Of a DNA stretch of 64,000 bases, positions 7,887 through 16,897 are shown piece by piece. The position numbers were made by a program, and so were the translations under genes. The stretch covers positions 2,742,001 through 2,806,000 of the forward strand of contig NZ_LN831790.1 in NCBI RefSeq assembly GCF_001013905.1, read 5' to 3'. How positions within the stretch are numbered: position 1 is the stretch's first letter; each line of letters starts with the position of its first letter. Under the pieces are notes generated by a model. It was given only the letters and a program-made list of their open reading frames with translations, made no database searches and was not told the origin of the DNA. The stretch comes from Streptomyces leeuwenhoekii. Lineage in GTDB: Bacteria > Actinomycetota > Actinomycetes > Streptomycetales > Streptomycetaceae.

Positions 7887-8600
7887 GTGCACCAGCCCAC
7901 CCCCCGGCCGGACCCGTCCGGACCTCCGTTCAGCGCTCCCGCCGCCCGCCGACTCCGCGCCGGCCTCGGCATGAGGCCCGAGCACGTCGCGCACGGCATG
8001 CGCGTCCTGTACGGGCTCGGGCACGTCACCACCGGCCTCGTCATCGCCTGGGAACGCGGGACCGCCCACCCGACCGGCCCCGAACTCACCGCCCTGGCCG
8101 GGGTGCTGTGGTGCTCGCCCGGTGACCTCATCGGCCGGCCCCGGACCCTGCGCGAGCACCGCGTCGCCCGCGGACTCGCGCCCCAGGACGTCGCCCGCGC
8201 GATCGGGATGGAGCCGCGCGCCTATCTGCGGACGGAGGAGACGGGCACCTGGCGGGGCACCGACCGCCAGTCGGCCGCGCTGGCCGAGGTGCTCGGCCTC
8301 GCCCTGCCGGAGCTCGTCGCCGTCACGGGCCGCGACGGCGACCTCGCCGACTTGCTGCGCAGTGCCGTGACCACCCGCTGGCAGGCGTACGTCCGCCCGG
8401 TCGCCGCGGTGGTGCCGCTGGACCGGCCGGTGCTGGAGGGCGTACTGCAGCGGCTGCACCGGGACTACCAGGGCCGCATGGCCGCCACCCTGGGCTGGGG
8501 CGGCGGCGGCAGCGGCTCCGGCGACTCCGGCCGCGCCTTCCTCGACCGGATCACCGAGCACTTCTGGACGGCGGCCGAGGAGTGGGGCGCCATGGGCTAG
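7887..8600 (+). CDS. Helix-turn-helix DNA-binding protein
   Basis: This is a protein of about 237 residues with two XRE-like helix-turn-helix stretches in its N-terminal two thirds: RLRAGLGMRPEHVAHGMR, and LREHRVARGLAPQDVARAIG followed by LRTEETGTWRGTD. The C-terminal part holds a Gly/Ser-rich linker and a short helix. No ribosome site is visible. TACGGT lies 6 nt before GTG 7887, which fits a leaderless transcript; GTG 7881 is the alternative. The gene is convergent with pfkA and their ends overlap by 4 nt inside a CTAG. The target is unknown; the neighbouring sugar importer is a reasonable guess. Confidence 0.75.
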   Translation: MHQPTPRPDPSGPPFSAPAARRLRAGLGMRPEHVAHGMRVLYGLGHVTTGLVIAWERGTAHPTGPELTALAGVLWCSPGDLIGRPRTLREHRVARGLAPQDVARAIGMEPRAYLRTEETGTWRGTDRQSAALAEVLGLALPELVAVTGRDGDLADLLRSAVTTRWQAYVRPVAAVVPLDRPVLEGVLQRLHRDYQGRMAATLGWGGGGSGSGDSGRAFLDRITEHFWTAAEEWGAMG

Positions 8601-9622
8601 AAGACCGACTCCGCCTCGTCCATCCGGTACGTCGGCACGGTCTTCAGCTCGGTGACCGCCTCCGCCAGCGGCACCATCACGACATCGGTGCCGCGCAGCG
8701 CGGTCATCTTGCCGAAGTCGCCCCGGTGCGCCGCCTCCACCGCGTGCCAGCCGAAGCGCGTGGCGAGGACCCGGTCGTACGCCGTCGGCGTGCCGCCGCG
8801 CTGCACATGGCCGAGGATGACCGGCTTGGCCTCCTTGCCGAGCCGGCGCTCCAGCTCGTGGGCGAGGGCGGTGCCGATGCCCTGGAAGCGCTCGTGGCCG
8901 TACTGGTCTATCGCGCCCTTGCCGTAGTCCATCGTGCCGTCGGCGGGGTGGGCGCCCTCGGCGACGCAGATGACCGCGAACTTCTTGCCGCGGGCGAAGC
9001 GCTCCTCGACCATCTTCACCAGGTCCGCCGGGTCGAAGGGCCGCTCGGGCAGGCAGATGCCGTGCGCGCCGGCGGCCATGCCGGACTCCAGGGCGATCCA
9101 GCCCGCGTGCCGCCCCATGACCTCCACGACCATGACCCGCTGGTGCGACTCGGCCGTGGTCTTCAGGCGGTCCATGGCCTCCGTGGCGACGCCGACGGCG
9201 GTGTCGAAGCCGAAGGTGCGGTCGGTGGAGGAGATGTCGTTGTCGATCGTCTTGGGCACGCCGACCACGGGCAGCCCCGCGTCCGACAGCATCCGGGCCG
9301 CGGTCAGCGTGCCCTCGCCGCCGATCGGGATCAGCGCGTCGATGCCGAAGTCGCGGGCGATGTCGGCGGCGTTCTCGCACGCCTCGCGCAGCCGGTCGCG
9401 CTCCAGGCGGGAGGAGCCGAGTATGGTGCCGCCGCGGGCGAGGATGCCGCTGACCGCGTTCAGGTCGAGGGAGCGGTAGCGGCCGTCCAGCAGGCCGGCG
9501 TAACCGTCCTCGAAACCGATCACCTCGTCGTCGTACTGGGCGACCGCTCGGTGCACGACCGACCGGATCACTGCGTTCAGGCCGGGGCAGTCGCCGCCTG
9601 CGGTGAGGACTCCGATACGCAT
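8597..9622 (-). CDS. pfkA: 6-phosphofructokinase
   Basis: The enzyme phosphorylates fructose 6-phosphate to fructose 1,6-bisphosphate in glycolysis. Its 341 residues match the actinobacterial length. TAGGDCPGLN is at 7-16, GGEGTLTAA near 100, VPKTIDNDI near 120, and MGRHAGWIAL in the substrate region. The Gly in GGEGT is the residue associated with ATP use, while PKTIDND resembles PPi-dependent enzymes. This mixed signature is known for ATP-dependent Streptomyces PFKs, so ATP use is likely. Start ATG 9622 follows a GGAG site. It diverges from the pta-ackA-pyk block. Streptomyces have more than one pfkA; the symbol marks the family, not a particular paralogue. Confidence 0.93.
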   Translation of the reverse strand: MRIGVLTAGGDCPGLNAVIRSVVHRAVAQYDDEVIGFEDGYAGLLDGRYRSLDLNAVSGILARGGTILGSSRLERDRLREACENAADIARDFGIDALIPIGGEGTLTAARMLSDAGLPVVGVPKTIDNDISSTDRTFGFDTAVGVATEAMDRLKTTAESHQRVMVVEVMGRHAGWIALESGMAAGAHGICLPERPFDPADLVKMVEERFARGKKFAVICVAEGAHPADGTMDYGKGAIDQYGHERFQGIGTALAHELERRLGKEAKPVILGHVQRGGTPTAYDRVLATRFGWHAVEAAHRGDFGKMTALRGTDVVMVPLAEAVTELKTVPTYRMDEAESVF

Positions 9623-9888
9623 CGTGCTCTGTCTCCTGCTCGCTGTTGACACCGGTGAGCCAGGTCCGATTCTTTCACGTCCCCCGGGACGGTGCCGATT
9701 ACGGCTCGTCCGCCCTGGTGTGCCACCCTTCGCCCCCACGGGTCCCGCACTGACGGGCGCTTTATCTTTCGGCAGAGGTATTGTCAAGAGGGTTCCGCTC
9801 ACCTCGGTGGGCGATTTTTGTGCACGAATCGGTACCCGTCGGACAATGTCGTCTCGCAGGGTGTCCCTCGAGGAAACGGAGAACACGC
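9623..9888. promoter_or_regulatory. Divergent pfkA / pta control region
   Basis: These 266 bp separate pfkA from pta and must hold both promoters. The part nearest pta is less GC-rich than the surroundings (TTTATCTTTCGGCAGAGG, and TATTGTCAAG near 9780). A GGAG ribosome site at 9878-9881 precedes the pta GTG. I do not see a confident operator. Confidence 0.5.
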
Positions 9889-11997
9889 GTGACGCGCAGC
9901 GTGTACGTGACCGGTATCGACCGCGGCGACGGCCGCCAGGTCGTCGAGCTGGGGGTCATGGAACTCCTCACCCGGCAGGTCGACCGGGTCGGCGTGTTCC
10001 GCCCCCTCGTCCATGACGGGCCCGACCGTCTCTTCGAGCTGCTGCGCGCCCGCTACCGGCTCTCGCAGGACCCGGCGACCGTGTACGGCATGGACTACCA
10101 GCGGGCCTCCGCCCTCCAGGCCGAGCAGGGCACGGACGAGCTGGTCTCGGCCCTGGTGGACCGCTTCCACCTGGTCGCCCGCGACTACGACGTGGTGCTC
10201 GTCCTCGGCACCGACTTCGCCGACACCCAGCTCCCCGACGAGCTGTCGCTCAACGCGCGGCTCGCCAACGAGTTCGGCGCCTCCGTCATCCCGGTCGTCG
10301 GCGGGCGCAAGCAGGCCGCCGAGGCGGTGCTCGCCGAGACCCGCAACGCCTTCCGCGCCTACGACGGGCTGGGCTGCGACGTCCTCGCCATGGTCGCCAA
10401 CCGGGTCGCGCGCGAGGACCGGGACGAGATCGCCGGGCAGCTCGCCGCCCGCCTGCCGGTGCCGTGCTGGGTCCTGCCCGACGAGCCGGCCCTGTCCGCC
10501 CCGACGGTCGCGCAGATCGCCCACACCCTCGGCGCCAAGGTCGTCCTCGGCGACGACGCGGGCCTGGCCCGTGACGCGCTGGACTTCGTCTTCGGCGGCG
10601 CTATGCTGCCGAACTTCCTGGGCGCCCTGACCCCCGGCTGCCTGGTCGTCACCCCCGGCGACCGCGCCGACCTGGTCGTCGGCTCGCTCGCCGCGCACAG
10701 CGCCGGCACCCCGCCGATAGCCGGTGTGCTGCTCACCTTGAACGAGGTTCCGGGCGACGACATCCTCACCCTGGCCGCCCGCCTCGCCCCCGGCACCCCG
10801 GTGCTGTCGGTGTCCGGCAACAGCTTCCCCACCGCCGAGCGGCTGTTCTCCCTGGAGGGCAAGCTGAACGCGGCCACGCCCCGCAAGGCGGAGACCGCGC
10901 TCGGCCTGTTCGAGCGGTACACCGACACCGCCGACCTCGTCCGCCGGGTCTCCGCGCCCAGCAGCGGCCGGGTCACCCCGATGATGTTCGAGCACAAGCT
11001 GCTGGAGCGGGCCCGCTCCGACAAGCGCCGCGTCGTTCTGCCCGAGGGCACCGAGGAGCGGGTGCTGCACGCCGCCGAGGTGCTGCTGCGCCGGGGCGTG
11101 TGCGACCTGACCCTGCTCGGCCCGGTCGACCAGATCCGCAAGAAGGCCGCCGACCTCGGCATCGACCTCGGCGACTCCCAGCTCATCGACCCGGCCACCG
11201 CCGAGCTGCGCGACGGCTTCGCCGAGCGGTACGCCGCCCTGCGCGCCCACAAGGGCGTCACCGTGGAGCTGGCCTACGACGTCGTCTCCGACGTGAACTA
11301 CTTCGGCACCCTGATGGTGCAGGAGGGCCTGGCCGACGGCATGGTCTCGGGCTCCGTGCACTCCACGGCCGCCACCATCCGGCCCGCCTTCGAGATCATC
11401 AAGACCCGGCCGGACGCCTCGATCGTGTCCTCCGTCTTCTTCATGTGCCTGGCCGACAAGGTTCTCGTCTACGGCGACTGCGCCGTGAACCCGGACCCCG
11501 ACGCCCGGCAGCTCGCCGACATCGCCATCCAGTCGGCCACCACCGCCGCGCAGTTCGGGGTGGAGCCGCGGATCGCGATGCTGTCGTACTCCACCGGCAC
11601 CTCCGGCTCCGGCGCGGACGTGGACAAGGTGCGCGAGGCGACCGAGATCGTCCGCGCGCGCCGGCCCGATCTGAAGATCGAGGGCCCGATCCAGTACGAC
11701 GCGGCCGTCGAGCCCACCGTCGCCGCGACCAAGCTGCCCGGCTCCGAGGTGGCCGGGCAGGCCACCGTGCTGGTCTTCCCCGACCTCAACACCGGCAACA
11801 ACACCTACAAGGCCGTGCAGCGCTCGGCCGGCGCCATCGCCGTCGGCCCGGTCCTGCAGGGCCTGCGCAAGCCGGTCAACGACCTGTCCCGGGGCGCCCT
11901 CGTCCAGGACATCGTCAACACCGTCGCCATCACGGCGATCCAGGCCCAGCAGGCCCCCGCCCAGCAGTCCCCCAGCGAGAAGGCGTCCGCCCAGTGA
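9889..11997 (+). CDS. pta: Phosphate acetyltransferase
   Basis: The enzyme interconverts acetyl-CoA and acetyl phosphate. At 702 residues it is the long form. An N-terminal P-loop-like/AAA_26 domain (about 1-230) is followed by a DRTGG domain (about 230-350). The C-terminal catalytic PTA domain starts near 365 (TPMMFEHKLLERARSDKRR) and includes VSGSVHSTAATIRPA and the conserved LNTGNNTYKAVQRSA segment. GTG 9889 is chosen because GGAG lies 7 nt upstream; an earlier in-frame ATG would add an unconserved basic tail. The stop overlaps the ackA start, so the two acetate enzymes are co-translated. Confidence 0.95.
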   Translation: MTRSVYVTGIDRGDGRQVVELGVMELLTRQVDRVGVFRPLVHDGPDRLFELLRARYRLSQDPATVYGMDYQRASALQAEQGTDELVSALVDRFHLVARDYDVVLVLGTDFADTQLPDELSLNARLANEFGASVIPVVGGRKQAAEAVLAETRNAFRAYDGLGCDVLAMVANRVAREDRDEIAGQLAARLPVPCWVLPDEPALSAPTVAQIAHTLGAKVVLGDDAGLARDALDFVFGGAMLPNFLGALTPGCLVVTPGDRADLVVGSLAAHSAGTPPIAGVLLTLNEVPGDDILTLAARLAPGTPVLSVSGNSFPTAERLFSLEGKLNAATPRKAETALGLFERYTDTADLVRRVSAPSSGRVTPMMFEHKLLERARSDKRRVVLPEGTEERVLHAAEVLLRRGVCDLTLLGPVDQIRKKAADLGIDLGDSQLIDPATAELRDGFAERYAALRAHKGVTVELAYDVVSDVNYFGTLMVQEGLADGMVSGSVHSTAATIRPAFEIIKTRPDASIVSSVFFMCLADKVLVYGDCAVNPDPDARQLADIAIQSATTAAQFGVEPRIAMLSYSTGTSGSGADVDKVREATEIVRARRPDLKIEGPIQYDAAVEPTVAATKLPGSEVAGQATVLVFPDLNTGNNTYKAVQRSAGAIAVGPVLQGLRKPVNDLSRGALVQDIVNTVAITAIQAQQAPAQQSPSEKASAQ

Positions 11998-13229
11998 GCT
12001 CCACCCACCCCTCTCCCGCCCCCGCCTCCCGGGTTCTGGTCCTCAACTCCGGCTCCTCGTCGGTGAAGTACCAGCTCCTCGACATGCGCGACGAGCGCCG
12101 GCTGGCGGCGGGCCTCGTCGAGCGGATCGGCGAGCAGACCTCCCGGCTCAAGCACTCCCCGCTGCACAGCGGCGGCGAGAGCCGGGAGCGGACCGGCCCG
12201 ATAGCCGACCACGAGGCCGCCCTGAAGGCGGTCGCCGAGGAACTGGCCGCCGACGGGCTGGGGCTGGACTCCCCCGAGCTGGCCGCGATCGGGCACCGGG
12301 TGGTGCACGGCGGGAAGCACTTCACCGCGCCCACCGTCATCGACGACACCGTCCTCGCCGAGATCGAGCGGCTCATCCCGGTCGCCCCGCTGCACAACCC
12401 GGCCAACCTCACCGGCATCCGCACCGCCCGGGCCCTGCGCCCCGACCTGCCGCAGGTCGCCGTCTTCGACACCGCCTTCCACACGACGATGCCGGAGGCG
12501 GCCGCCCGCTACGCGATCGACGTCGAGACCGCCGACGAGCACCGCATCCGCCGCTACGGCTTCCACGGCACGTCGCACGCCTACGTCTCCCGGGCCACGG
12601 CGAAGCTGCTCGGCAAGGACCCGTCCGAGGTCAACGTGATCGTGCTGCACCTGGGCAACGGGGCCTCCGCCTCCGCCGTGCGGGGCGGCAGGTGCGTGGA
12701 CACCTCCATGGGGCTCACCCCCTTGGAGGGCCTGGTCATGGGTACGCGGTCCGGGGACATGGACCCGGCCGTCATCTTCCATTTGATGCGTGTCGGCGGA
12801 ATGTCCGCCGACGAGATCGACGCGCTTCTCAACAAGAAGAGCGGCCTGATCGGCCTGTGCGGGGACAACGACATGCGGGAGATCCGCCGCCGTATCGACG
12901 AGGGTGACGAACAGGCGCAACTCGCCTTCGACATCTACATTCACCGTCTGAAGAAGTACATCGGCGCCTATTACGCCGTACTCGGGCGGGTGGACGCCAT
13001 CGCCTTCACGGCCGGGGTCGGCGAGAACGCGGCGCCGGTACGGGAGGCCGCCGTGGCGGGCCTGGAAGAGCTGGGACTGGCGATCGACGGCGAGCTGAAC
13101 GCCGTACGCGCCGACGAGCCGCGGCTGATCTCGCCCGAGTACGCGCGGGTGGCGGTCGCCGTGGTGCCGACCGACGAGGAATTGGAGATCGCGACGCAGA
13201 CCTACGCGCTGGTCGGAAAGAAGAGCTGA
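11994..13229 (+). CDS. ackA: Acetate kinase
   Basis: The enzyme transfers phosphate from acetyl phosphate to ADP, completing the Pta-AckA route. All family motifs are present in its 411 residues: LVLNSGSSSVKY at the N-terminus, HRVVHGG, FDTAFHTTMP, YGFHGTSH, HLGNGASA, GTRSGDMDP and FTAGVGENA. GTG 11994 overlaps the pta stop by 4 nt (GTGA). The extra N-terminal STHPSPAPAS stretch is unusual but short. A 97-bp gap follows before pyk. Confidence 0.96.
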   Translation: MSSTHPSPAPASRVLVLNSGSSSVKYQLLDMRDERRLAAGLVERIGEQTSRLKHSPLHSGGESRERTGPIADHEAALKAVAEELAADGLGLDSPELAAIGHRVVHGGKHFTAPTVIDDTVLAEIERLIPVAPLHNPANLTGIRTARALRPDLPQVAVFDTAFHTTMPEAAARYAIDVETADEHRIRRYGFHGTSHAYVSRATAKLLGKDPSEVNVIVLHLGNGASASAVRGGRCVDTSMGLTPLEGLVMGTRSGDMDPAVIFHLMRVGGMSADEIDALLNKKSGLIGLCGDNDMREIRRRIDEGDEQAQLAFDIYIHRLKKYIGAYYAVLGRVDAIAFTAGVGENAAPVREAAVAGLEELGLAIDGELNAVRADEPRLISPEYARVAVAVVPTDEELEIATQTYALVGKKS

Positions 13230-13326
13230 GGAGGCAGAGGAATTCACGGGTGAGCACCCACGCGCCCATTTGTATCTTCCGCCAGACGGAATATTCCGCA
13301 GCGAAACAAACCGATAGGATCGCCCC

Positions 13327-14760
13327 ATGCGCCGTTCGAAAATCGTCTGTACTCTCGGCCCTGCGGTCGACTCCCACGAACAGCTCGTCGCGCTGATAGA
13401 GGCGGGCATGAACGTGGCCCGCTTCAACTTCAGCCACGGCTCCCACGCCGAGCACCAGGGGCGGTACGACCGCCTCCGTGCCGCCGCCAAGGAGGCCGGC
13501 CGTGCCGTCGGCGTCCTCGCCGACCTCCAGGGCCCCAAGATCCGGCTGGAGACCTTCGCCGAGGGCCCGGTGGAGCTGGTGCGCGGTGACGAGTTCACCA
13601 TCACCACCGAGGACGTGCCGGGTGACAAGACGATCTGCGGCACCACCTACAAGGGCCTGCCCGGCGACGTGGCCAAGGGCGACCAGATCCTCATCAACGA
13701 CGGCAACGTCGAGCTGAAGGTCACCGAGGTCGTGGGCCACCAGGTGAGGACGATCGTCATCGAGGGCGGCGTCATCTCCGACCACAAGGGCATCAACCTG
13801 CCCGGCGCGGCCGTCAACGTCCCCGCCCTGTCCGACAAGGACGTCGAGGACCTCCGCTTCGCGCTGCGCATGGGCTGCGACCTGGTCGCCCTGTCCTTCG
13901 TCCGCGACGCCAAGGACATCCAGGACGTGCACCGCGTCATGGACGAGGAGGGCCGCCGCGTCCCGGTCATCGCCAAGGTGGAGAAGCCGCAGGCGGTGGA
14001 GAACATGGAGGACGTCGTGATGGCGTTCGACGGTGTGATGGTCGCCCGCGGCGACCTGGCCGTCGAGTACCCGCTCGAGAAGGTCCCCATGGTGCAGAAG
14101 CGCCTGATCGAGCTGTGCCGGCGCAACGCCAAGCCGGTGATCGTCGCGACCCAGATGATGGAGTCGATGATCACCAACTCGCGGCCCACCCGCGCCGAGG
14201 CGTCCGACGTCGCCAACGCGATCCTGGACGGCGCCGACGCGGTCATGCTGTCGGCCGAGTCCAGCGTGGGCGCGTACCCGATCGAGACGGTCAAGACGAT
14301 GTCGAAGATCGTCGCCGCGGCCGAGCAGGAGCTGCTCGCCAAGGGCCTCCAGCCGCTGGTGCCCGGCAAGAAGCCGCGCACGCAGGGCGGTTCGGTCGCC
14401 CGCGCGGCGTGCGAGATCGCCGACTTCCTCGGCGGCAAGGGCCTGGTGGCCTTCACCCAGTCCGGTGACACCGCCCGCCGCCTGTGCCGCTACCGCGCCG
14501 CCCAGCCCATCGTGGCCTTCACCACGGACGAGTCCACCCGCAACCAGCTCACCCTGAGCTGGGGCGTGGAGCCGCACGTCGTGCCGTTCGTCAACAGCAC
14601 CGACGAGATGGTCGACCTGGTGGACCAGGAGATGGTCAAGCTCGGCCGGTTCACCGAGGGCGACGTCGTCGTGATCACGGCCGGCTCCCCGCCCGGCGTG
14701 CCCGGCACCACCAACATGGTCCGCGTCCACCACCTGGGCGAGGGCACCCGCGGCAACTGA
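13327..14760 (+). CDS. pyk: Pyruvate kinase
   Basis: The enzyme converts phosphoenolpyruvate and ADP to pyruvate and ATP. The 477-residue protein starts MRRSKIVCTLGPAVDS. NFSHGSHAEH follows at about 40, and the active-site segments VPVIAKVEKPQAVENM and MVARGDLAVE lie in the barrel. The C-terminal domain ends with GVPGTTNMVRVHHLG. TAGGAT lies 6 nt before ATG, so a leaderless transcript is likely even though the gene follows ackA. A strong hairpin closes the block. Streptomyces carry two pyruvate kinases; this is the copy next to ackA. Confidence 0.96.
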   Translation: MRRSKIVCTLGPAVDSHEQLVALIEAGMNVARFNFSHGSHAEHQGRYDRLRAAAKEAGRAVGVLADLQGPKIRLETFAEGPVELVRGDEFTITTEDVPGDKTICGTTYKGLPGDVAKGDQILINDGNVELKVTEVVGHQVRTIVIEGGVISDHKGINLPGAAVNVPALSDKDVEDLRFALRMGCDLVALSFVRDAKDIQDVHRVMDEEGRRVPVIAKVEKPQAVENMEDVVMAFDGVMVARGDLAVEYPLEKVPMVQKRLIELCRRNAKPVIVATQMMESMITNSRPTRAEASDVANAILDGADAVMLSAESSVGAYPIETVKTMSKIVAAAEQELLAKGLQPLVPGKKPRTQGGSVARAACEIADFLGGKGLVAFTQSGDTARRLCRYRAAQPIVAFTTDESTRNQLTLSWGVEPHVVPFVNSTDEMVDLVDQEMVKLGRFTEGDVVVITAGSPPGVPGTTNMVRVHHLGEGTRGN

Positions 14761-14782
14761 CGTCCGTGGCCCGCGTACGGCA

Positions 14783-14821
14783 CCGAGGGCGCCCCCTGCG
14801 ATCGGCAGGGGGCGCCCTCGG
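14783..14821. terminator. Bidirectional rho-independent-like terminator
   Basis: A perfect 17-bp inverted repeat (left arm 14783-14799, loop 14800-14804, right arm 14805-14821) sits between the convergent pyk and the exported-protein gene. It lacks a clear U-tract, as is common in Streptomyces. Confidence 0.9.
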
Positions 14822-14871
14822 CGTTGTGCGGCTCCCGAACGGGTCTGTGGGGCTGGGGGTTCGCAGGACGG

Positions 14872-16263
14872 TCAGTCGGTGATGGTCTGGTGCAGTCCCG
14901 GGATGGTCAGGGTGCCGCCGAACTGTCCGGCCTGGGTGACCTTGACGTTGGTGAAGTAGATCAGCGGGATGTTCAGCGGCGGCGGGTGCTCGGGGTCGAA
15001 GGTGACCGGGATCAGGCCGAGCAGGTTCCCGGAGATGCTCTCCGTGTACATGATCGTCTTGCCGTCGCGGATGGTGGACGTGGAGCCCTTGGCCGCCTGC
15101 ACGTGGTAGGTCTTGCCGCTGCCCCGGTCCTTGACGATCTGGTGCAGGTCGCCGATGTCGGTGCCGCCGGAGATGACGTACTTCAGCACCCTCTTGGTCG
15201 TGCCGCTCGCCGTCTTCACCTCGACGATGCCCTGGTAGTCGGCGCCCTTGAGCGTCAGCGAGCTGGCCTCCAGGTACCACGGGTCGTCCGGCAGCAGCAG
15301 GGCGTTGTCGACACCGCCTTCGGCGTCAGTGGCGATCGGGCAGTCCTCGGGGTCCGCGGAGGCGCTCGCCGACGGATCGGGGCCGGGCGAGGCGGTGGCC
15401 TGGTCCGTCTTCCCGGTGTCCGCGGTCTCCTCCTCGGCCTCGGCCCGTCCGGCCTCCCCGGCGTCCCCGGCCGCGGTGCCGCCGTTCCGCGGACCGCCGC
15501 CGGGCGCGCTCGGGTCCGGGTCCGCCGCATGCTTCTCCGGGTCCCGGGCGGCGCCGTCCCCGGCCGCTCCGGTCGGGTCCTTCGGCGCGCCGCCGGACGA
15601 GGACGCCGAGGCGGCCGGTGTCGGGCCGGCACTCGGCGACGACGCACCGCCGGGGACGAGCTCCTCGATCCTGGCGCCGATGTCCTCCAGCAGGCCGCCG
15701 TCCTGTGACGGCGACGGAGACGGCGACGGCGACGACGAGGCCGGGACCGCGCGGGAGTCCTGGTCGGCGGCCTCGCCCGCACCGCTCTCGCCGGTCTCGT
15801 CGTCGGAACCTGAATCCGGCGAAGAGACCTGGGACGAGGGCGAGGCGGACGGGCCGGCGCCCGTGGTGCCGGAGGACGAAGGAGTCGGCCGCGCGCCACC
15901 GTCGCCCCGGCCGTCCCCGGCGTCTTCCGTCGCCGACGCGGAGGCGGAGGCGGAGGGCGAGGGGGCCGGGTCCGTCGGGCCGTCCTGCTTGCCGCCCTTC
16001 TCCAGGGCGGCCACACAGGCTTCGTACTCTTCGGCCGTCAGGCTGTTCGAGGCCGACGGCGAAGGGCTGTCGGCGAGGGCCAGCGTCGGCGTGAACCCCA
16101 TCCCCATGAGGACCGCCGTGGGCATCGCCGCCAGGGCTATCGCCCGGCCGGCCGGCATGTGAAACCTGGTCAGCAGGGGCTTTCTGGGCGCCGCGTGCCG
16201 GGGTCCGGTTCTCGCTTGCTCCGGCACCGTCGCACCGTGCTCCCGGACCTCGTCAGCCGACAC
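14872..16263 (-). CDS. Exported Ser/Pro/Glu-rich protein with conserved C-terminal domain
   Basis: This is a 463-residue secreted or surface protein. A long basic N-terminus is followed by a hydrophobic signal-like segment (AIALAAMPTAVLMGMGFTPTLALA, about residues 40-65). A low-complexity region of about 240 residues rich in PSPSAS, EE and GG comes next. A folded C-terminal domain of about 140 residues starts at EDCPIATDAEGG. I do not recognise the C-terminal domain. GTG 16263 overlaps the DUF6114 gene by 11 nt, so the two are probably co-transcribed. The disordered middle looks like a wall-spanning linker. Function unknown. Confidence 0.8.
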   Translation of the reverse strand: MSADEVREHGATVPEQARTGPRHAAPRKPLLTRFHMPAGRAIALAAMPTAVLMGMGFTPTLALADSPSPSASNSLTAEEYEACVAALEKGGKQDGPTDPAPSPSASASASATEDAGDGRGDGGARPTPSSSGTTGAGPSASPSSQVSSPDSGSDDETGESGAGEAADQDSRAVPASSSPSPSPSPSQDGGLLEDIGARIEELVPGGASSPSAGPTPAASASSSGGAPKDPTGAAGDGAARDPEKHAADPDPSAPGGGPRNGGTAAGDAGEAGRAEAEEETADTGKTDQATASPGPDPSASASADPEDCPIATDAEGGVDNALLLPDDPWYLEASSLTLKGADYQGIVEVKTASGTTKRVLKYVISGGTDIGDLHQIVKDRGSGKTYHVQAAKGSTSTIRDGKTIMYTESISGNLLGLIPVTFDPEHPPPLNIPLIYFTNVKVTQAGQFGGTLTIPGLHQTITD

Positions 16264-16732
16264 GGTGCCCCCCGTCGCGGTCCTGGGCCCGGAGACCGTC
16301 CGTCCCCCCGTCGGCGGTGTCGTACGGCGGCTGGGGCCGGCCCGGCGCCCAGGAGACGGCGAGCGCACCGCCGACCAGCGCGAGCAGGAAGCCGACCAGG
16401 AAGCCGCCGATGTTGGAGATCACCAGCGACACCAGGGCGAGGACGATCGCGGCGACACCCGCGAAGATGCGGGTGGCCGCCTGGAACCACATCGTCAGCC
16501 CGAGCGTGATCAGCAGCACGCCGATGATCAGTGAACCGGCACCGGCCGTGGTCGACATGGTGATCGACATGGTGCCCAACTGAAGCGTGGCGTAGGGGAA
16601 GTAGGCGATCGGCACCCCGCCGAGCAGGGTGAACAGACCTGCCCAGAACGGTCGGCTGCCCCGCCAGTCACGGAACCGCAGGCGCAGCCGGGCGAAGTTC
16701 CCGGCGCTCTGGACCGGAGTCTCGGCACTCAT
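16253..16732 (-). CDS. DUF6114 membrane protein
   Basis: This is a 159-residue integral membrane protein with about four spans: FWAGLFTLLGGVPIAYF, SLIIGVLLITLGLTMWF, FAGVAAIVLALVSLVI and GGFLVGFLLALVGGALAV. The N-terminal RDWRGSRPFWAGL and the early Gly/Pro motif are typical of DUF6114, which in Streptomyces is regularly found beside DUF6230 genes. The C-terminus is a short hydrophilic tail. It lies between a DUF6230 gene and the Ser/Pro-rich exported protein, suggesting one membrane/surface system. No biochemical role is known to me. Confidence 0.85.
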   Translation of the reverse strand: MSAETPVQSAGNFARLRLRFRDWRGSRPFWAGLFTLLGGVPIAYFPYATLQLGTMSITMSTTAGAGSLIIGVLLITLGLTMWFQAATRIFAGVAAIVLALVSLVISNIGGFLVGFLLALVGGALAVSWAPGRPQPPYDTADGGTDGLRAQDRDGGHRVG

Positions 16733-16840
16733 GGATAACAGCTCCCTGGGTCCGGTGGACGTACATACCGGCTCGGCCGTAGGCGTGGAGAAGCCGGAAG
16801 GTCTGGGTGGGGAAGGCGGCGCCCCGGTACGAGGGCACCA

Positions 16841-16871
16841 GGCGGGGAGCGGGAGAAACCTGCTCCCCGCC
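16841..16871 (-). terminator. Hairpin between DUF6230 and DUF6114 genes
   Basis: GGCGGGGAGC (16841-16850) and its exact complement (16862-16871) flank an 11-nt loop, 27 bp after the DUF6230 stop. It could terminate or attenuate transcription before the DUF6114 gene. Confidence 0.55.
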
Positions 16872-16897
16872 CTCTGGGACGGCTCAGCCGCCCTGCG

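Noticed and set aside
11100..11993. Long N-terminal extension of acetate kinase
   Set aside because: The extension is out-of-frame pta code; family homology begins just after GTG 11994.
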